A stretch of 64,000 nucleotides of DNA from Symsagittifera roscoffensis (lineage: Eukaryota; Xenacoelomorpha; Acoela; Convolutidae), in assembly GCF_963678635.1 (NCBI RefSeq), contig NC_087064.1, positions 6,796,411-6,860,410 on the forward strand, read 5' to 3'. Positions 32,917 to 44,102 of this stretch are shown one piece after another. A model generated the notes under the pieces. That model did no database searches. It was not told the DNA's origin and saw only the letters and a list, made by a program, of their open reading frames with translations. The first letter of the stretch is position 1. Each line of letters opens with the position of its first letter. The translations under genes were made by a program, and so were the position numbers.

Positions 32917-33670
32917 CACAGAAGGTTCAGACGAACCAAACCATGCAAGATCTGGATGAGATGAACGATGAGCTGAAAAGTACAAAGAAGGAGCTGGACG
33001 AGATGACCAGAAGCATGCTCCAGATGGAGAAAGACCGGGACATGTGGAGAAAGTTGTTTGAAGACTGCAACAAAAAGCAGGGTCAAGAGATCGAGCGCTT
33101 AAGGCAGGAATACAAAGAGCGATCGGAGCAGGTGACGTTGACAAAGGCCATGGAGAAAGTGATACCTGCAAGGGATATTCCTCGTGGGCAGTCCCCGATG
33201 GAGCTCTTGACACCTCGAGAGATGAGCCAAAACAACGGAGACACGGCTTCCAGCAGAGGCAGAGACAAATCGAGTAACAATCCCGGATCCTAGTGACACC
33301 TTGGGTGATCCCGTCGTAGAACAGACAGTGAGGAAGCTGATAGAGACAGCTGGACGACTGGTCGCTAACAAGAATGCGCCAGGTTCCGGGGTGACTGCAC
33401 CCTATGGAACGATTGACGATACGGGCAGAGTACAACTCTCCCAGACCGTGATCAGACAAGGGATAAGTAACGTGACACCACTCATGGGGAGCTCGAGAAT
33501 CCCAGAGAGAAGAGTACGGAAGATGCCAGCGAAGAAAGTGTCTCGCATAATCCGAGGGCCTGCTGTAAAGTGTCTCGCATAATCCGAGGACAGATCCGAG
33601 GGCCTGCTTCAATCGAGCTACTTGGAGCCCGGCTGTAAACCTGCAGCAACCACCACTCGGGACATCTCAT
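32892..33670 (+). pseudogene. Element 1 ORF2, coiled-coil and linker, frame-broken
   Basis: Two open pieces in different frames (32892-33293 and 33301-33582) followed by a short broken stretch. The first has a coiled coil rich in Glu, Lys and Met (QDLDEMNDELKSTKKELDEM), matching in place the coiled coil at about 145-245 of the intact ORF2. The second has a Pro/Ser/Arg-rich linker. A direct repeat of AGTGTCTCGCATAATCCGAG (33536 and 33567) marks a small local duplication near the second break. Confidence 0.65.
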
Positions 33671-35176
33671 CTGATACTGGGAGACAGCTTGGTCAGAGTG
33701 CTGTCAAATTTGAGGACCTCGTGGGTCACCACGGTGATGGCCTTTGGAGGCGAGACGATAGCCCAATTATATCGGATGGTGGAACTGATGAATCCAGGGA
33801 AGATTCCCAATGTGATGATCTTAGTTGGGACGAATGACATCTCCAGAGGTTCAGACGAGCAGGAAGCACTGTGGGAGTCAATGATGGTGTGTTTGTTCAC
33901 TACTCTCTGGCAGAAGTTCAGTTGCGCGGTACTGACCGTTTGCACGGTGCCAATGAACGCGAGAAGCCTGACAGCATCAGGAAGAAGGCACAACGAGGGA
34001 GTCATAAGATGGAACAACATCTTGAGGAACCTAGCAAATCGAAATGCCGGAAGGATGATCCTCATGGACATTGAACATGAGTTGAGAGCCATGGATCAGG
34101 CCAGACTGACCACGGATGGCATCCACTTCGACAGTATCGAAGGACAAGCTTGGTTGAATCGAGTCTTCCAAGAGCGGCTGGACGAGCTGGAAGCAGAACT
34201 CTTTGACACAGGAGTGCTGAAGGAAGAAGGAACAGTGAGTGACGCGGTGATTACCACCTTTGTGCCTCCTAGCTTGGAAACACGCTTGGGTACAGTCCCG
34301 GCCGTCACGAACTACAGGCAACAAAGCTCCAGCGAACCAGGTCGAAGAACAGACGTACAGGATCGATTGGGAGAAGCACCGATGAGGAGGACTATTCATC
34401 CTAGGAGAAGAATAGGACCTGTCAACCCAATTGAAGAAACGGCAGGCACATCTAGATCGGACACTAGATCGGAGACGACGAGTACTAGTCGAGAGGAGAG
34501 ACCGAGCAGAGGCTCATTGATGTGGTCGAGACCCATACCGTCTCCCTGGCATGTATACAAAGACGAACTAATGAAGCTGGATCTTCAGAGAGTAAGCTTC
34601 ATCGAAGATGCAAGGAGGATGCTGAATGGAGCGATGCTATCCGTCAGCAGATTGTACTCGATAACCGGCGTAGACTGGTTGATAGCCGCTAGCATAAATT
34701 TCAGCTCCACGACGGCCTTGAGATTTGCTGACTTGGAGGGACTGCCCTCTAACAACACGATGGGACCAGTGAATGCGAGACCGTTGCAAGATGTGAGGTT
34801 GAACCATGATGAGGGGAATCGTGAAGAGAGACCAGGAAGATTCCTGACGACGAGAGCGCCGATTGGACAACTCGTGAAGATATTCAAGCAGCTGACGACA
34901 CCACCTGGTCATGTGACGGAAAGAGTGTACACAAAACTAGTGAACCAAGATGGTGATGCCCAGAGATATGGCGGATTGACAGCGATAAAGAAAGATGAAA
35001 CCATCTTCGCCGCCTATGACAAAGCAGAGATGAGGAAGGCCAAAATTATGGTAGTAGCGAATTCAGAGTTCGTGTACACCTCCAAGTCTTTGTTTTGGCC
35101 GGACGTCATAATGTTGGCCGCGGTTGACCTAGTTCTATTGCAATCAGTGTCTTTGGCTATAGGGGTACAAAGGTAG
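33671..35176 (+). pseudogene. Element 1 ORF2, SGNH hydrolase piece
   Basis: The frame opens upstream of its first ATG and contains the SGNH blocks in order: LILGDSLVRVL with Ser codon at 33686-33688, ILVGTND at 33821-33838, and TTDGIHFD near 34110-34130. These correspond to the nucleophile Ser, the oxyanion Asn, and the Asp-x-x-His pair. The rest is an Arg/Ser-rich linker and the start of a second alpha/beta-looking segment. It ends at TAG 35174-35176, in frame with the next piece, so a nonsense change. Catalytic residues all survive despite breaks elsewhere. Confidence 0.85.
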
Positions 35177-35683
35177 ACAGACATGAACCCAATAACGATT
35201 GTGTTTGCTGGCATCAATGACCATCTACACAGTAGAGGTTTTCTGAGCAGGCTCAGAGATCCTGCAACAGCAGAAAACGCAGTATGGCCAGCAATAAAAG
35301 ACATCCTGGAGTCGATGGGTGAAGTGGTGGATGCGACGAAGGAGGGGTCATTCAATAAAGTGGCAATGAGAGTAGTATTTGCGTTGTCTCCGGGATATGC
35401 ACATCTCCCGGATGGACTGAAATTCGTGTATGCAATTGTGGCCTTACTTTCGGAAGGAAAATATGATGTGATCATATCGGCCCCGAATCGCATGATAGAA
35501 ATGGAGAACCTGAGGCCACTTAAGGCTGAACTGCCTGCAGTATGGTCAGATATCTCAAACGCGATGAGAGGATTCAAGGACCACGCGCTACACATGTTAG
35601 TGTTGGACGAAGTGCTGGGGTTGGAACTGTCCAATTTCAGTCGACAACTCAAACTGAAACCGGGAATAGACGACGACCATTGA
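35177..35683 (+). pseudogene. Element 1 ORF2, second SGNH-like segment
   Basis: Same frame as the previous piece. Carries VFAGINDHLHSRGFL, then VVFALSPGYAHLPDG and IISAPNRMIEMENLRPLKAE, closely matching the sister. GIND resembles the GxND block of SGNH enzymes, but no GDS nucleophile is visible in front (NSEF occupies its place). Ends at TGA 35681-35683, an in-frame stop absent from element 2. Confidence 0.7.
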
Positions 35684-37765
35684 GTGATCACGGCAATGTC
35701 CAACGACTTATGGTTCCGAGCAATGGAAGTGGCAAGTGAAGACACCAGAAGAAAAAATTCACTAGAGACGAGAGCTCATCTGGAGGCGATGGTTCTGAGA
35801 ACCAAGCCAGAGGCCAACCAGTGGCTACACCTGAACCCTAGAGTAGCGGCATTGGGTGCAGATGCTTTTCAGCAAGGCCCCGTAATGATCACGAAGATAC
35901 ATGCCTACTTGTTGAAGGAGGTGAACCTGGCGGAAAATGCCGGAGAAAAGACCGCTGAGTTTGTGAACAGAATGTGTCAGATTACTCTGGAAACCTTCTG
36001 GACCCAGGAAGTGAAGGGACAGGAGGGATTTGAAAGGACAGACAGCATGCTAGAAGGGTTGGGAGCCGGATGGACCGCGTCCTTCTTGGCAAAAGTTTAC
36101 CCGAAAGTCTCGCACTATTTGATAAAGGAATTCTTCCAAGCAGTAGTGAGAGTATCGATAGTGGAATTAATAGCCTTGTTCGTGACATTTGGAGCGGAGA
36201 GTTTCGTGAGAGGACCGGCGATACTGCTCACGGATGGAATACAGAACCTGCGACTAGATGGACTTCTGACATTGATCGCAATAACCCACGGAAACTTGGG
36301 AGGACTAATGAAACTGGCACGTTGTCCAGAGCAGATGAAAGAGAGAGTGAGGAATCTGGATATGAAGAAATCCACGGACTCGTGGAACAAAATAAGAGAC
36401 CTGAGACACACTCTTATCCAGTATCTCTTGCAGCAAAATCGCTTTGGAACCGGAGAAGACGAGACAATTGAAAGAGAGGAAGATGTTAGACGACATGTTG
36501 GAGGCATGCCGCTATTAACGGATTTGAGCTTGGCTATGAGAACCGATCCCTTGGCGCTGATCAGAGGAGTCACGGAGTTCGTGACAGTGATCTATGGACC
36601 AGCAGTCATGTTTGCGTTCCCTGACGTTAAAGTGGAAGCATATAGGAGGTCGGTGCTGCACCTGAACCTCATATCGGCAGTGGACGGTAGTACACTGAAC
36701 TGGTGTGAGCAGCACACATTGCGGGAGCTCATGAGTGAAGATCTGTTATTTGCGAAAATATTGGAGCCAGAGATGACAGTCATCAATTTTGACGATCACT
36801 TCCGTGACCGCATGGGAGAAGTAGAAAGAGGACACATCGAGGTGTTTCCAAGGCTTTGGAATCTGAGACCCTATGATAAAACGAATGGTGAAATAACCAG
36901 AGTGCCTCGTCTCACTGCAGCAGATCACAAAGTGAGAGAAGAGACGAAGGACTGGGGCGATTACAAGAAGCTGCCGGAGGCAATCCCTGAATTCCCTCTG
37001 ATAAGAAGGATCTTGCTCGGAGCAGTCTCCGTGGTACAGACTCCTAGATTGGGAGCATTCGAAGCCAATGAAAAGAGAGTAGGGAATTTCGTGGGAACGA
37101 TGGATCCATACTTTGTAGGGAGAAATGCCGCCGTGTTACAGTACACACGATTCGCATACACGGATCAAGCGACGAGAAGGCGAATAAGCAACGCCGCAAC
37201 TCCCAAGCCTGGAAGATTCGATGAGGAATGGAAGGGATTAGGCTTAGCTCCGATGAGGATGAGAGGCAGGACCGAATTGCCTGAAGCCTCATTAATCCTG
37301 ACCAGTGTGAAAAAGGAGATGAAAGTGGGAGGAATATTGCAGAAGAGAACTTTTCTAGCACCCTTCGGCAGCGAAGAAATCAAAGTGGTCCATGGAGAAG
37401 AGGAAGATAAATCGGCCGGTACATTGCTCATACCGAGATTCCAGGAAGAAGCCGACAATGACGAACAAGGACCATTGAACTCGAACAAGGATAAGTCAGA
37501 AGGAAATGACGGACAGGGTGGAAGCCGTCAAACCGAAGAACCCATGCAACAAGATCAAGCTGGTGGGGAAGACGACAGGGCATCGACAGGAGGAACATCC
37601 AGCCTGGATTTCAATATCATCAGTGATCTCGAGAATAATGCAGACACGTTGGAGACGACTGAGCCAGCGGATATAAGGCATCTCGACACTGGAGCCTCCG
37701 TCAGCCTTTATGGAAATGAAACGGAATTTGCCGGAGAGCAGCTCTCCTGGCAATTCAAGAAATAA
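35684..37765 (+). pseudogene. Element 1 ORF2, central region of unknown function
   Basis: Continues in the same frame after the stop. Conserved stretches with element 2 include GGMPLLTDLSLAMRTDPLA, VIYGPAVMFAFPDVKVEAYR and DGSTLNWCEQ, with mostly helical and hydrophobic character. No family is recognised. The last 150 codons are acidic and disordered. It ends at 37763-37765, with the downstream part in the +1 frame, so a frameshift lies in 37710-37765. Confidence 0.75.
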
Positions 37766-40457
37766 CGAACAGAGAATCCTTATGGAATCACCTCGGAGGA
37801 GAAGAATAGAGGCCTCAGCCAGAGTACCTTTCTTGGGAACGCTGCCCGAAGAAGAATGGGAAGTACATCACCGAGACCACGAGAGTAGGACGGGATGCAA
37901 GCTGGACAGAGTGGCGTTTATGGAAGAAGTCTGGACCGTGACTCAAAGCTATGGGACCCAGTCTATTCTAAAAACGGGTCTCAACCAACCCTTGATGAAA
38001 GAAGTGCTTGACAAGCTTGATGAGTGTGAAGGGAGACTGAGTGAGTTATTGATCGACTCAGCCACTGATGAGAGTGAAGCGAATTCTCCCATCAAGATGA
38101 CACCGCAGGACAATGAAGGAGAGGTGGTGTACCTGTCAAGGACCAGGAGAGGAACGATGCGATCAAAAATGGTGATTGATAAAATCAATGCGATGAAAAT
38201 GAAGTTAGGCAGCAGAGTGATGCCGAGGAGAATTGGAAAGACGAAAGTGGATTCAGAAATATCGATGAAAGTTGGTAACTCAGCGAAAAGGAAGCGAGTC
38301 GAAGAAGTTATGGATTTGGGGCAAGATGATTATCAATTGTCCGGCACAGATAGAATATTAGCTGATATAGCGATGGTGCCACCCATTCTCATGGCAGGGA
38401 TAAAGTCAACCGGTTATAAATCCAAAAGGAGTGACCGCACTCTGACTGGAGCAACTTTAGAAATGGAAATACTCAGTCAATGTGGAGAGAGTAAAATGAG
38501 GGACTTCAAACCATCTCCCATGAATCATGGAAAAGGAAGTGTTGCAGGACAACTGACACCAGTGGAATACAACCGACTAACAGTGTCGGAGACAGTGTCG
38601 ATAGATGAACCCACCGGTGGATACATGGAAATGTTGGAATACCGAAACTCGGCTAGAGGGCATGTAATGGCCCTGGAAGAAGAAAAAGCCATGGAGGGTT
38701 ATCTGGAAACAATGTTGCAAGGCACCACCCTCAAGCAGAAGGCGTACGGGACTTTGGCGTCGTCTGACGTACAGGAGGAAACGATCGAGCAGTTAGTGAG
38801 CCTTCCATGGAAAGCAGTAGTATTGAGGTATTTCGAAGAAGAAATGAGGACTACGCCAAGAATACATGCTCTCGTGGCAGTACCTTACGTAAGGACAGAG
38901 TTACAACTCAGGTTCGCCTGGTGCATGATGGGACTGACTCGTGAAGAATATGACTCAGAAGAAAGAAAGAGGTCAAAAGAAGAAAAGGTGTTCCTTATGA
39001 CAAATCTGAGGGATCTGATAGTCCAGGAGGGAGCAGCAGTAGCGTGTGCGAAGCGGAGAGATGCTCTCTGTTTCATTCGATTCCTGATAGAGCAGATTTC
39101 AGTACCTGCATTAAACAGTTGTGTTAGAATGTTGAGGGAAGGCGATGAAGGAACGAAAGCCTTGTTCTTGCTGGCATTGCTGGACATGCAGCAAAGTAAA
39201 CCGATGAGGGTGAACATGAAAGAACCTGAAGAACTGGAACCCATGAAAAAGATAGATGAGATCAGGAGATTCTCAAACAAGGAGCTGAGACTCACTAAAG
39301 AATCTATGGGAGCATTGCCGAAATCCAGTGAATACTGTGGACCGATCAAGAAGAAGTCATATAGCTACGTATCTGGGATCATAGGGATAGCGTACAATCC
39401 TTTCCTGAGTGAAGACATACGTGATTGCTTCTTTGATTATGAGCAGGCGGTGTTACTAAGATTCTGGACGTCCAGAATTGTGACGACTAAGAGCGTTAAC
39501 AATCCACAGGCCAAATTGGGATTGGTCTTGGAAGAAGAGGTGACTGCACCTTCAGTACCAAAATCCGACAATAGAGTGGAATTTGGGTTGGGATTCTCAG
39601 ATGAATTACTGAGAACGAGCTTGATGGCAGTGTGGGAATTGATGAAGCCATCATGGTGTCCTAGTCCCAACGCTGACTCAATATTACGGGCGACACAAGA
39701 CATACAGAGGGAACTGAATGCGGACTGTAACCTGCGTGACCTCAACATCATATATAATATGATGATAACAGCCTCTAAGAGCAACGGAGAAGATAAAGTA
39801 GAGTTGCCTGGCTGGGGACCAGAAGACTGGGTCAAACCTGGTAGCTGTCTGGCGGAAGTCTGTGGACTAGAGGGTCACGTTTGTGGAGGTTTAGACTGTG
39901 TGAAGACCCTGGAGAAACAACACAAGCAATTGACGGTATTGTTTGGAAATGTAGTGATGAAAGCTAGGATAGAAACGGAACTGATAGCAGATTGCCATGG
40001 AGGAATCGATGTGAATCTAGTGACTGCACTAGGATTCTACAGCATGTTTGGTTCTTTAGAGTCACTATTGAATCTGGAACAGAAACATGAGGTGGTCACA
40101 GCCATCAGTGTAGAAGTATTCCCAGGAGTTCTGCAGACTGAGCAGAAATACATAGGAAGATGGAGGGAAGCAATCGAGACGGAAATGAACATCAGACACA
40201 GCGAGACTTATTGTAGACCATCAGGAGCACGATATTTGGTGGGTTCAACGTTGGCTCCAATGTGCAAGAGCAGATATCCTGTACATTTCGTGGCTGTGGA
40301 CGTGAAGAGTACAAGAACGATCGTGGATCAAGCCTTCTCAGTGCCGAAGTGTGTGAGATTGGCGAGAATGTCTGAAAAGTCTTACGAGTTACTATGTAAG
40401 ATGTTCTCAGCAGTTCCAGAGAGAACCAAAGAAGAATTGGAGTCAATACTAGGATAG
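37710..40457 (+). pseudogene. Element 1 ORF2, C-terminal region 1 with Cys-His motif
   Basis: A basic disordered stretch followed by a long helical region conserved with element 2 (SYVSGIIGIAYNPFLSED, PSWCPSPNADSI). Near 39840-39900 lies GSCLAEVCGLEGHVCGGLDC: C-x4-C-x4-H-x-C-x4-C, also kept in element 2 with one more residue before His, and a likely metal site. Then VTALGFYSMFGSLESL and FSVPKCVRLARMS. Ends at TAG 40455-40457, in frame with the last piece. Confidence 0.75.
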
Positions 40458-41399
40458 AAGTTCATGGGATATGTGAGCGGGAACTTCAGTGACTTTGAGA
40501 GACAGAAACAGAGAGGATCAACTGGCACAGATTACAATGCAGTAGATGAGAATGATGAAGTCCACCGAGTGATGATGGAAGTGGAACCATTGCTGGAAGC
40601 TTCGGGAAAACGTAATTGGAGGAGCATCATGTTGACGCATGACGAGTTTCCTTGCCACTGCTTGCTGCAGACCTGGTGGTATCCCAAGCGTAGTAATCTG
40701 ATGTTGATCTGGGACTCTGGAGAGCTGATCTCCATGGGTTTACCAGATTCATCACAGCCCGTAACGATAGTGATAGTGGGAGTTATGATGGCGATACGAT
40801 GGCTGGAAGCTCATGTGAGAGAAAATAATAGACAGGAGGCACCGACGAGAGAACAATTGCGGAAATTAGATTGTCTAAAAGATTTAGATCTTTTTGAGAC
40901 AAAGTGCAAAGTTCTAAACATTCCGATGGAAGTGAAGAAGATATGGGCAAGAAAACGATTGATGCCATGGTTCAGAGCTAACATGACTGCATGGTTGTAC
41001 GAGTATGCGAAAAAGCATATGTCGAAGCACGGCAGAGTGTACAGTGAATATCAGCTGAACATTGGAGCAGGAGCTTTCAAGCGAGCTTTCGTGACTCATC
41101 GGAATGCAGTGACCACCGCTGTGAAAAGAATTTCCAGGACGAGTGAGCGTAGTGGAAATGAGAAAGCAGAGATGCTGAAAGAAGATTTGGAGAGAAACGT
41201 GACGTTGTGTCTCCACAACAGCTTCTGCAGAAATAGAGAATCTAACGTGGATCCTCTACCTTGCTGTAAACAGAGGGTAGAAGAGCAGAAGTGTTGGAGG
41301 ACGGCTTCCAACAGCGTCAGGACAGCCAACGACGTGCTACAAGACACGGAAACCGAAAGTGCGGAGTCAGTATCACAGGAGGAAGAATTGGAACATTGA
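40458..41399 (+). pseudogene. Element 1 ORF2, C-terminal region 2
   Basis: Same frame as the previous piece. Contains MEVEPLLEASGKRNWRSIML, FPCHCLLQTWWYP (CHC kept in the sister) and a helical segment ending in an acidic tail SQEEELEH. No family recognised. The end at 41399 is close to the sister end allowing for different tails. Confidence 0.75.
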
Positions 41400-42202
41400 T
41401 GAATGGTCGAGAAAACAAGAGGCAACAAGAAAGAAAATTAGAAGAATTTAGAAGTTTTAGAACTTCTAAACGACGAAAAAAGAAGAAAACAAAGGAGTGA
41501 TGAAGAAAAGTTAAAATTCAGAATTGTTTTTGTGTGTGAAAAACTCAAGTGAGAAACCAAGCAACCAAGTTGTAATTGAAAACTGAAACATTAAGTTGAG
41601 TTTTGAAATTGTTGCATTTATAAATTTGCATTTTGATTTTAGTTGAAGTGGCTTTAGAGACACTTATTATTTATTTAGAAAGGCTTAAGAGGAGAGTATA
41701 TTTAAATATTCCAGCCTGCATGATTGTTTTTAATCACTTAGGAAGACTGATCACTTTGTGGTGACATGGAAGGCTTGAGTAATCTCTCGAAGAGGGAGAT
41801 TGTTTCATTGTTCTTTCTAACCACAAAGTTTCTTAGTTTTAATATTCAGGACAATAAACAAGCAAGATTTCCAAAGGGAAGGAGCATAGTAGGATAATTT
41901 TAGCTTGTTGGTTGGCAGGACTGTCCTGCAAGCCAACACCTTTTAAATCAAAGAGAAAAAGTTTTAATCGGGACATTGACACTGAGAGTCAGAAAATATG
42001 TTTTATCTTAGGTTATATCCTCAATGTGCAGATTAATGAAAGAATTTGAAGGCTATAGTGATGTAGTATGATGCCATTTATGTTCTGCAGTGAGTCGATG
42101 TGACGTGGATAAAAGTATTTTCGTGCATTTTATAAATTCTGTTCGATGACACTGTAACCATTTTACGAACAATGTGCGATTCAATGAGGACATTGACGGG
42201 AC
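41400..42202 (+). other. 3' untranslated region of element 1 with two strong hairpins
   Basis: No ORF. ACTTTGTGGT (41753-41762) pairs with ACCACAAAGT (41820-41829), enclosing AATCTC/GAGATT (41781-41801). A second hairpin at 41911-41938 pairs GTTGG with CCAAC and CAGGA with TCCTG around CTG. The last 50 bases resemble the same place in element 2 (AATGAGGACAT…). Confidence 0.7.
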
Positions 42203-42215
42203 TGTCCGGGGAGTA
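42203..42215 (+). other. Polypurine tract of element 1
   Basis: TGTCCGGGGAGTA ends directly at the first base of the 3' LTR. The purine run is short (GGGGAG). Element 2 has GTCCGGGGAGTA at the same place, so the motif is conserved. It is the expected site of plus-strand priming. Confidence 0.7.
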
Positions 42216-43134
42216 TGTGACATTCGACCAGAATGGCCAAAATGCAATTTATGCAGACTTCGAATTTTTAGCAGTAAGCCTTCCGGATTGATGATTATTA
42301 AGAGTTAAGAACGTTATTGGAACGATTGGCCAAACGGTGAGGGCCAGAATATTCTGGTATTTTAAAATTTCAAAAATTCGAATTATGACGTCCTATTTCT
42401 GAGAAACGTCAGAAACGGCCATTTTGACAGAAACGAGAAAGAAAAAGAGAACAACATTAGCTGCGCTAACAACAACTACGGAATTGAGATTGAAAAACGA
42501 CAGCGAGTTACAGAGTAACAGAGAACACTCCGAGTTGCAACTATTGTACTGCTACAATAGTTGCAGGGCCGTTGCAGACAACGGTGAAGGGTGGAGGACA
42601 GCCTTCCGGAATAAGAGGAAATCAGGATTAACGAGCTTGATCCAGCGGATTCATCAATCCGGAAGGGTAAAGGAACTGAAACTTTTATCCTGTTACGTAA
42701 ACTTTTAGCTTCCTGTCATGTCCTGATTTGAATTTAATTAACATCTGGATTCATTTTGATAAAGATGAGAAGCTAGGAGTTGGGGGAAAGGGTTGATCCA
42801 TCTTCGATGGAGATGATGATTTTTATCTACTGAACAAAAACAATAGTAATATAATAAGTAGTAGCCCTGTTTTTAGGAGTGACCTCGTGGTCTGGGGATA
42901 CTGAGACCCAGCCATGAGCTCGCTATTTCTGCATGTAATCTAGTTAATTTGAGTGTTTTGACCGAAGCCGAAAGCAGTAACGTTTTTGTCGACCCGATGT
43001 TAGAAAGACCACCGAAAAGTACTGGCTTGGTAGAGACGGTGAAAAGCATGCAAAGCTCTGTTTAGACGCTAGCCAGTCGTCTTAAGACTTAGTTTTGTTT
43101 TCCGTCGATATGTATCTTCCGGGCGAATGTTACA
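42216..43134 (+). repeat. 3' LTR of element 1
   Basis: 919 bp, same ends and features as the 5' LTR. Differences by eye are near offsets 97 (C for T), 130 (G for T), 177 (C for A, in the CRE), about 397 (A for T) and about 706 (G for A). That is about 0.5% divergence, indicating recent insertion. Confidence 0.95.
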
Positions 43135-43186
43135 AAGAAGTGCAAGCAGAATTATCAAAATTGTTATCAGAGGGTCATATAACAAA
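43135..43186 (+). pseudogene. Element B RT fragment between two insertions
   Basis: Continues the RT N-terminus interrupted at 18607 (EVQAELSKLLSEGHIT). It is cut again at 43187 by a solo LTR. Reading frame agrees across both cuts. Confidence 0.75.
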
Positions 43187-44102
43187 TGTGCCAGTCGGTC
43201 ATATTTGGAAGTTTGACCTTGAGAGAAGCAAAAAAACACTTGATTTTGGAGTGAAATTTAATTTTTCAAAATTTCGAATGGAACCTGTCATGCACGATTT
43301 TCTCGCGAGAACTGAAAATCAGAAAAAGAGATGAGAACAATTTCAGAACATTTGATTCGAAAACGCGGGAAAGTCGCAAGAAAAGCAGTAGGAAATTGCT
43401 ATTCGCAATTTCCATCACTATAATAATCGAGAGTAGAGCTGTCCCATCTGTGACAGAGACGAGAGCATTCCCTCGAATTGGATTATAACGACTGGAGTAT
43501 TATTCGGAACTGGACTAGAGTGAACCTTCGGTGGAAAGGTGGACAGCTTGAGTGTCCTAATGGTTCACAAGAAAACTATTGTCTAGAGTATAAACTCGTT
43601 CTCATTGTCAAAACTATAAAACATTAGACTCATTTAGTTACGTTATTTAATTCTTGAGTTAACTACCGACTGGATTATTTCCCACTTCTTGAGCGTGCTA
43701 CTATGTGAGTACAAATTTAAATTCCTAGAGTGTGTTTTATAATTGTTATGTTGAGGTAAGGCGAGTTTTAGGTTGATCCATCTGAAATGGATCAAAGTTA
43801 CACTGTCTAATAAAAAGTAACTTAACGGATTGTTCCAACCCGGTTTTTAACGGCGTTCATGTATTTTGGGTATCTAGAGACCTAAGTATGGGGACGTTTC
43901 TAATTCTAGAGTGGGGGGATATTTTAGTAGTAGCCTTTAAGCTGTAACGGGTCGTAGTCTCATGTCACAAGCGAACCGAACTGGCTCCGACCGTTCTTGA
44001 GGTAGAAAAACACAAGAGATAGTGTCCCTGACCCTTGAGCCAGTGGTTATAGGGCCTATTTTTCTTAAGCCTCATGTGTGACTGCAGTAGACGAATGTTA
44101 CA
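43187..44102 (+). mobile_element. Solo LTR of the element-2 family
   Basis: 916 bp starting TGTGCCAGTCGGTCAT and ending GAATGTTACA. It matches the LTR of element 2 (44669-45556, opposite orientation) along its length with considerable divergence. Element B sequence resumes at 44103 as KIDICTSDCFIAPIVIT. AAA flanks both ends. It has a hairpin GGAAATTGC-TATTC-GCAATTTCC (43391-43413), a TTGATCCAT/ATGGATCAA hairpin near 43774, AATAAA near 43809, and six CTTGAG words. It is best read as the product of LTR-LTR recombination. Confidence 0.88.

Larger units (their letters stand above)
18608..43134 (+). mobile_element. Giant LTR retrotransposon, element 1 (24.5 kb)
   Basis: A complete element with 919-bp LTRs starting TGTGACATTC and ending AATGTTACA, inserted in element B. 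AAGAAG flanks both sides (18602-18607 and 43135-43140), giving a 6-bp, or within it a 3-bp (AAG), target duplication; either keeps the host frame. Internal parts: a primer-binding site, a leader of about 3.1 kb packed with CCGGAGGGGT-type words, ORF1 (gag-pol-macro), a 395-bp gap, ORF2 (SGNH protein), an 816-bp 3' untranslated region and a polypurine tract. PR-RT-RH-IN order makes it Ty3/gypsy. Both ORFs carry frameshifts and stops, so this copy is not autonomous, though the LTRs are about 99.5% identical. Confidence 0.95.
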
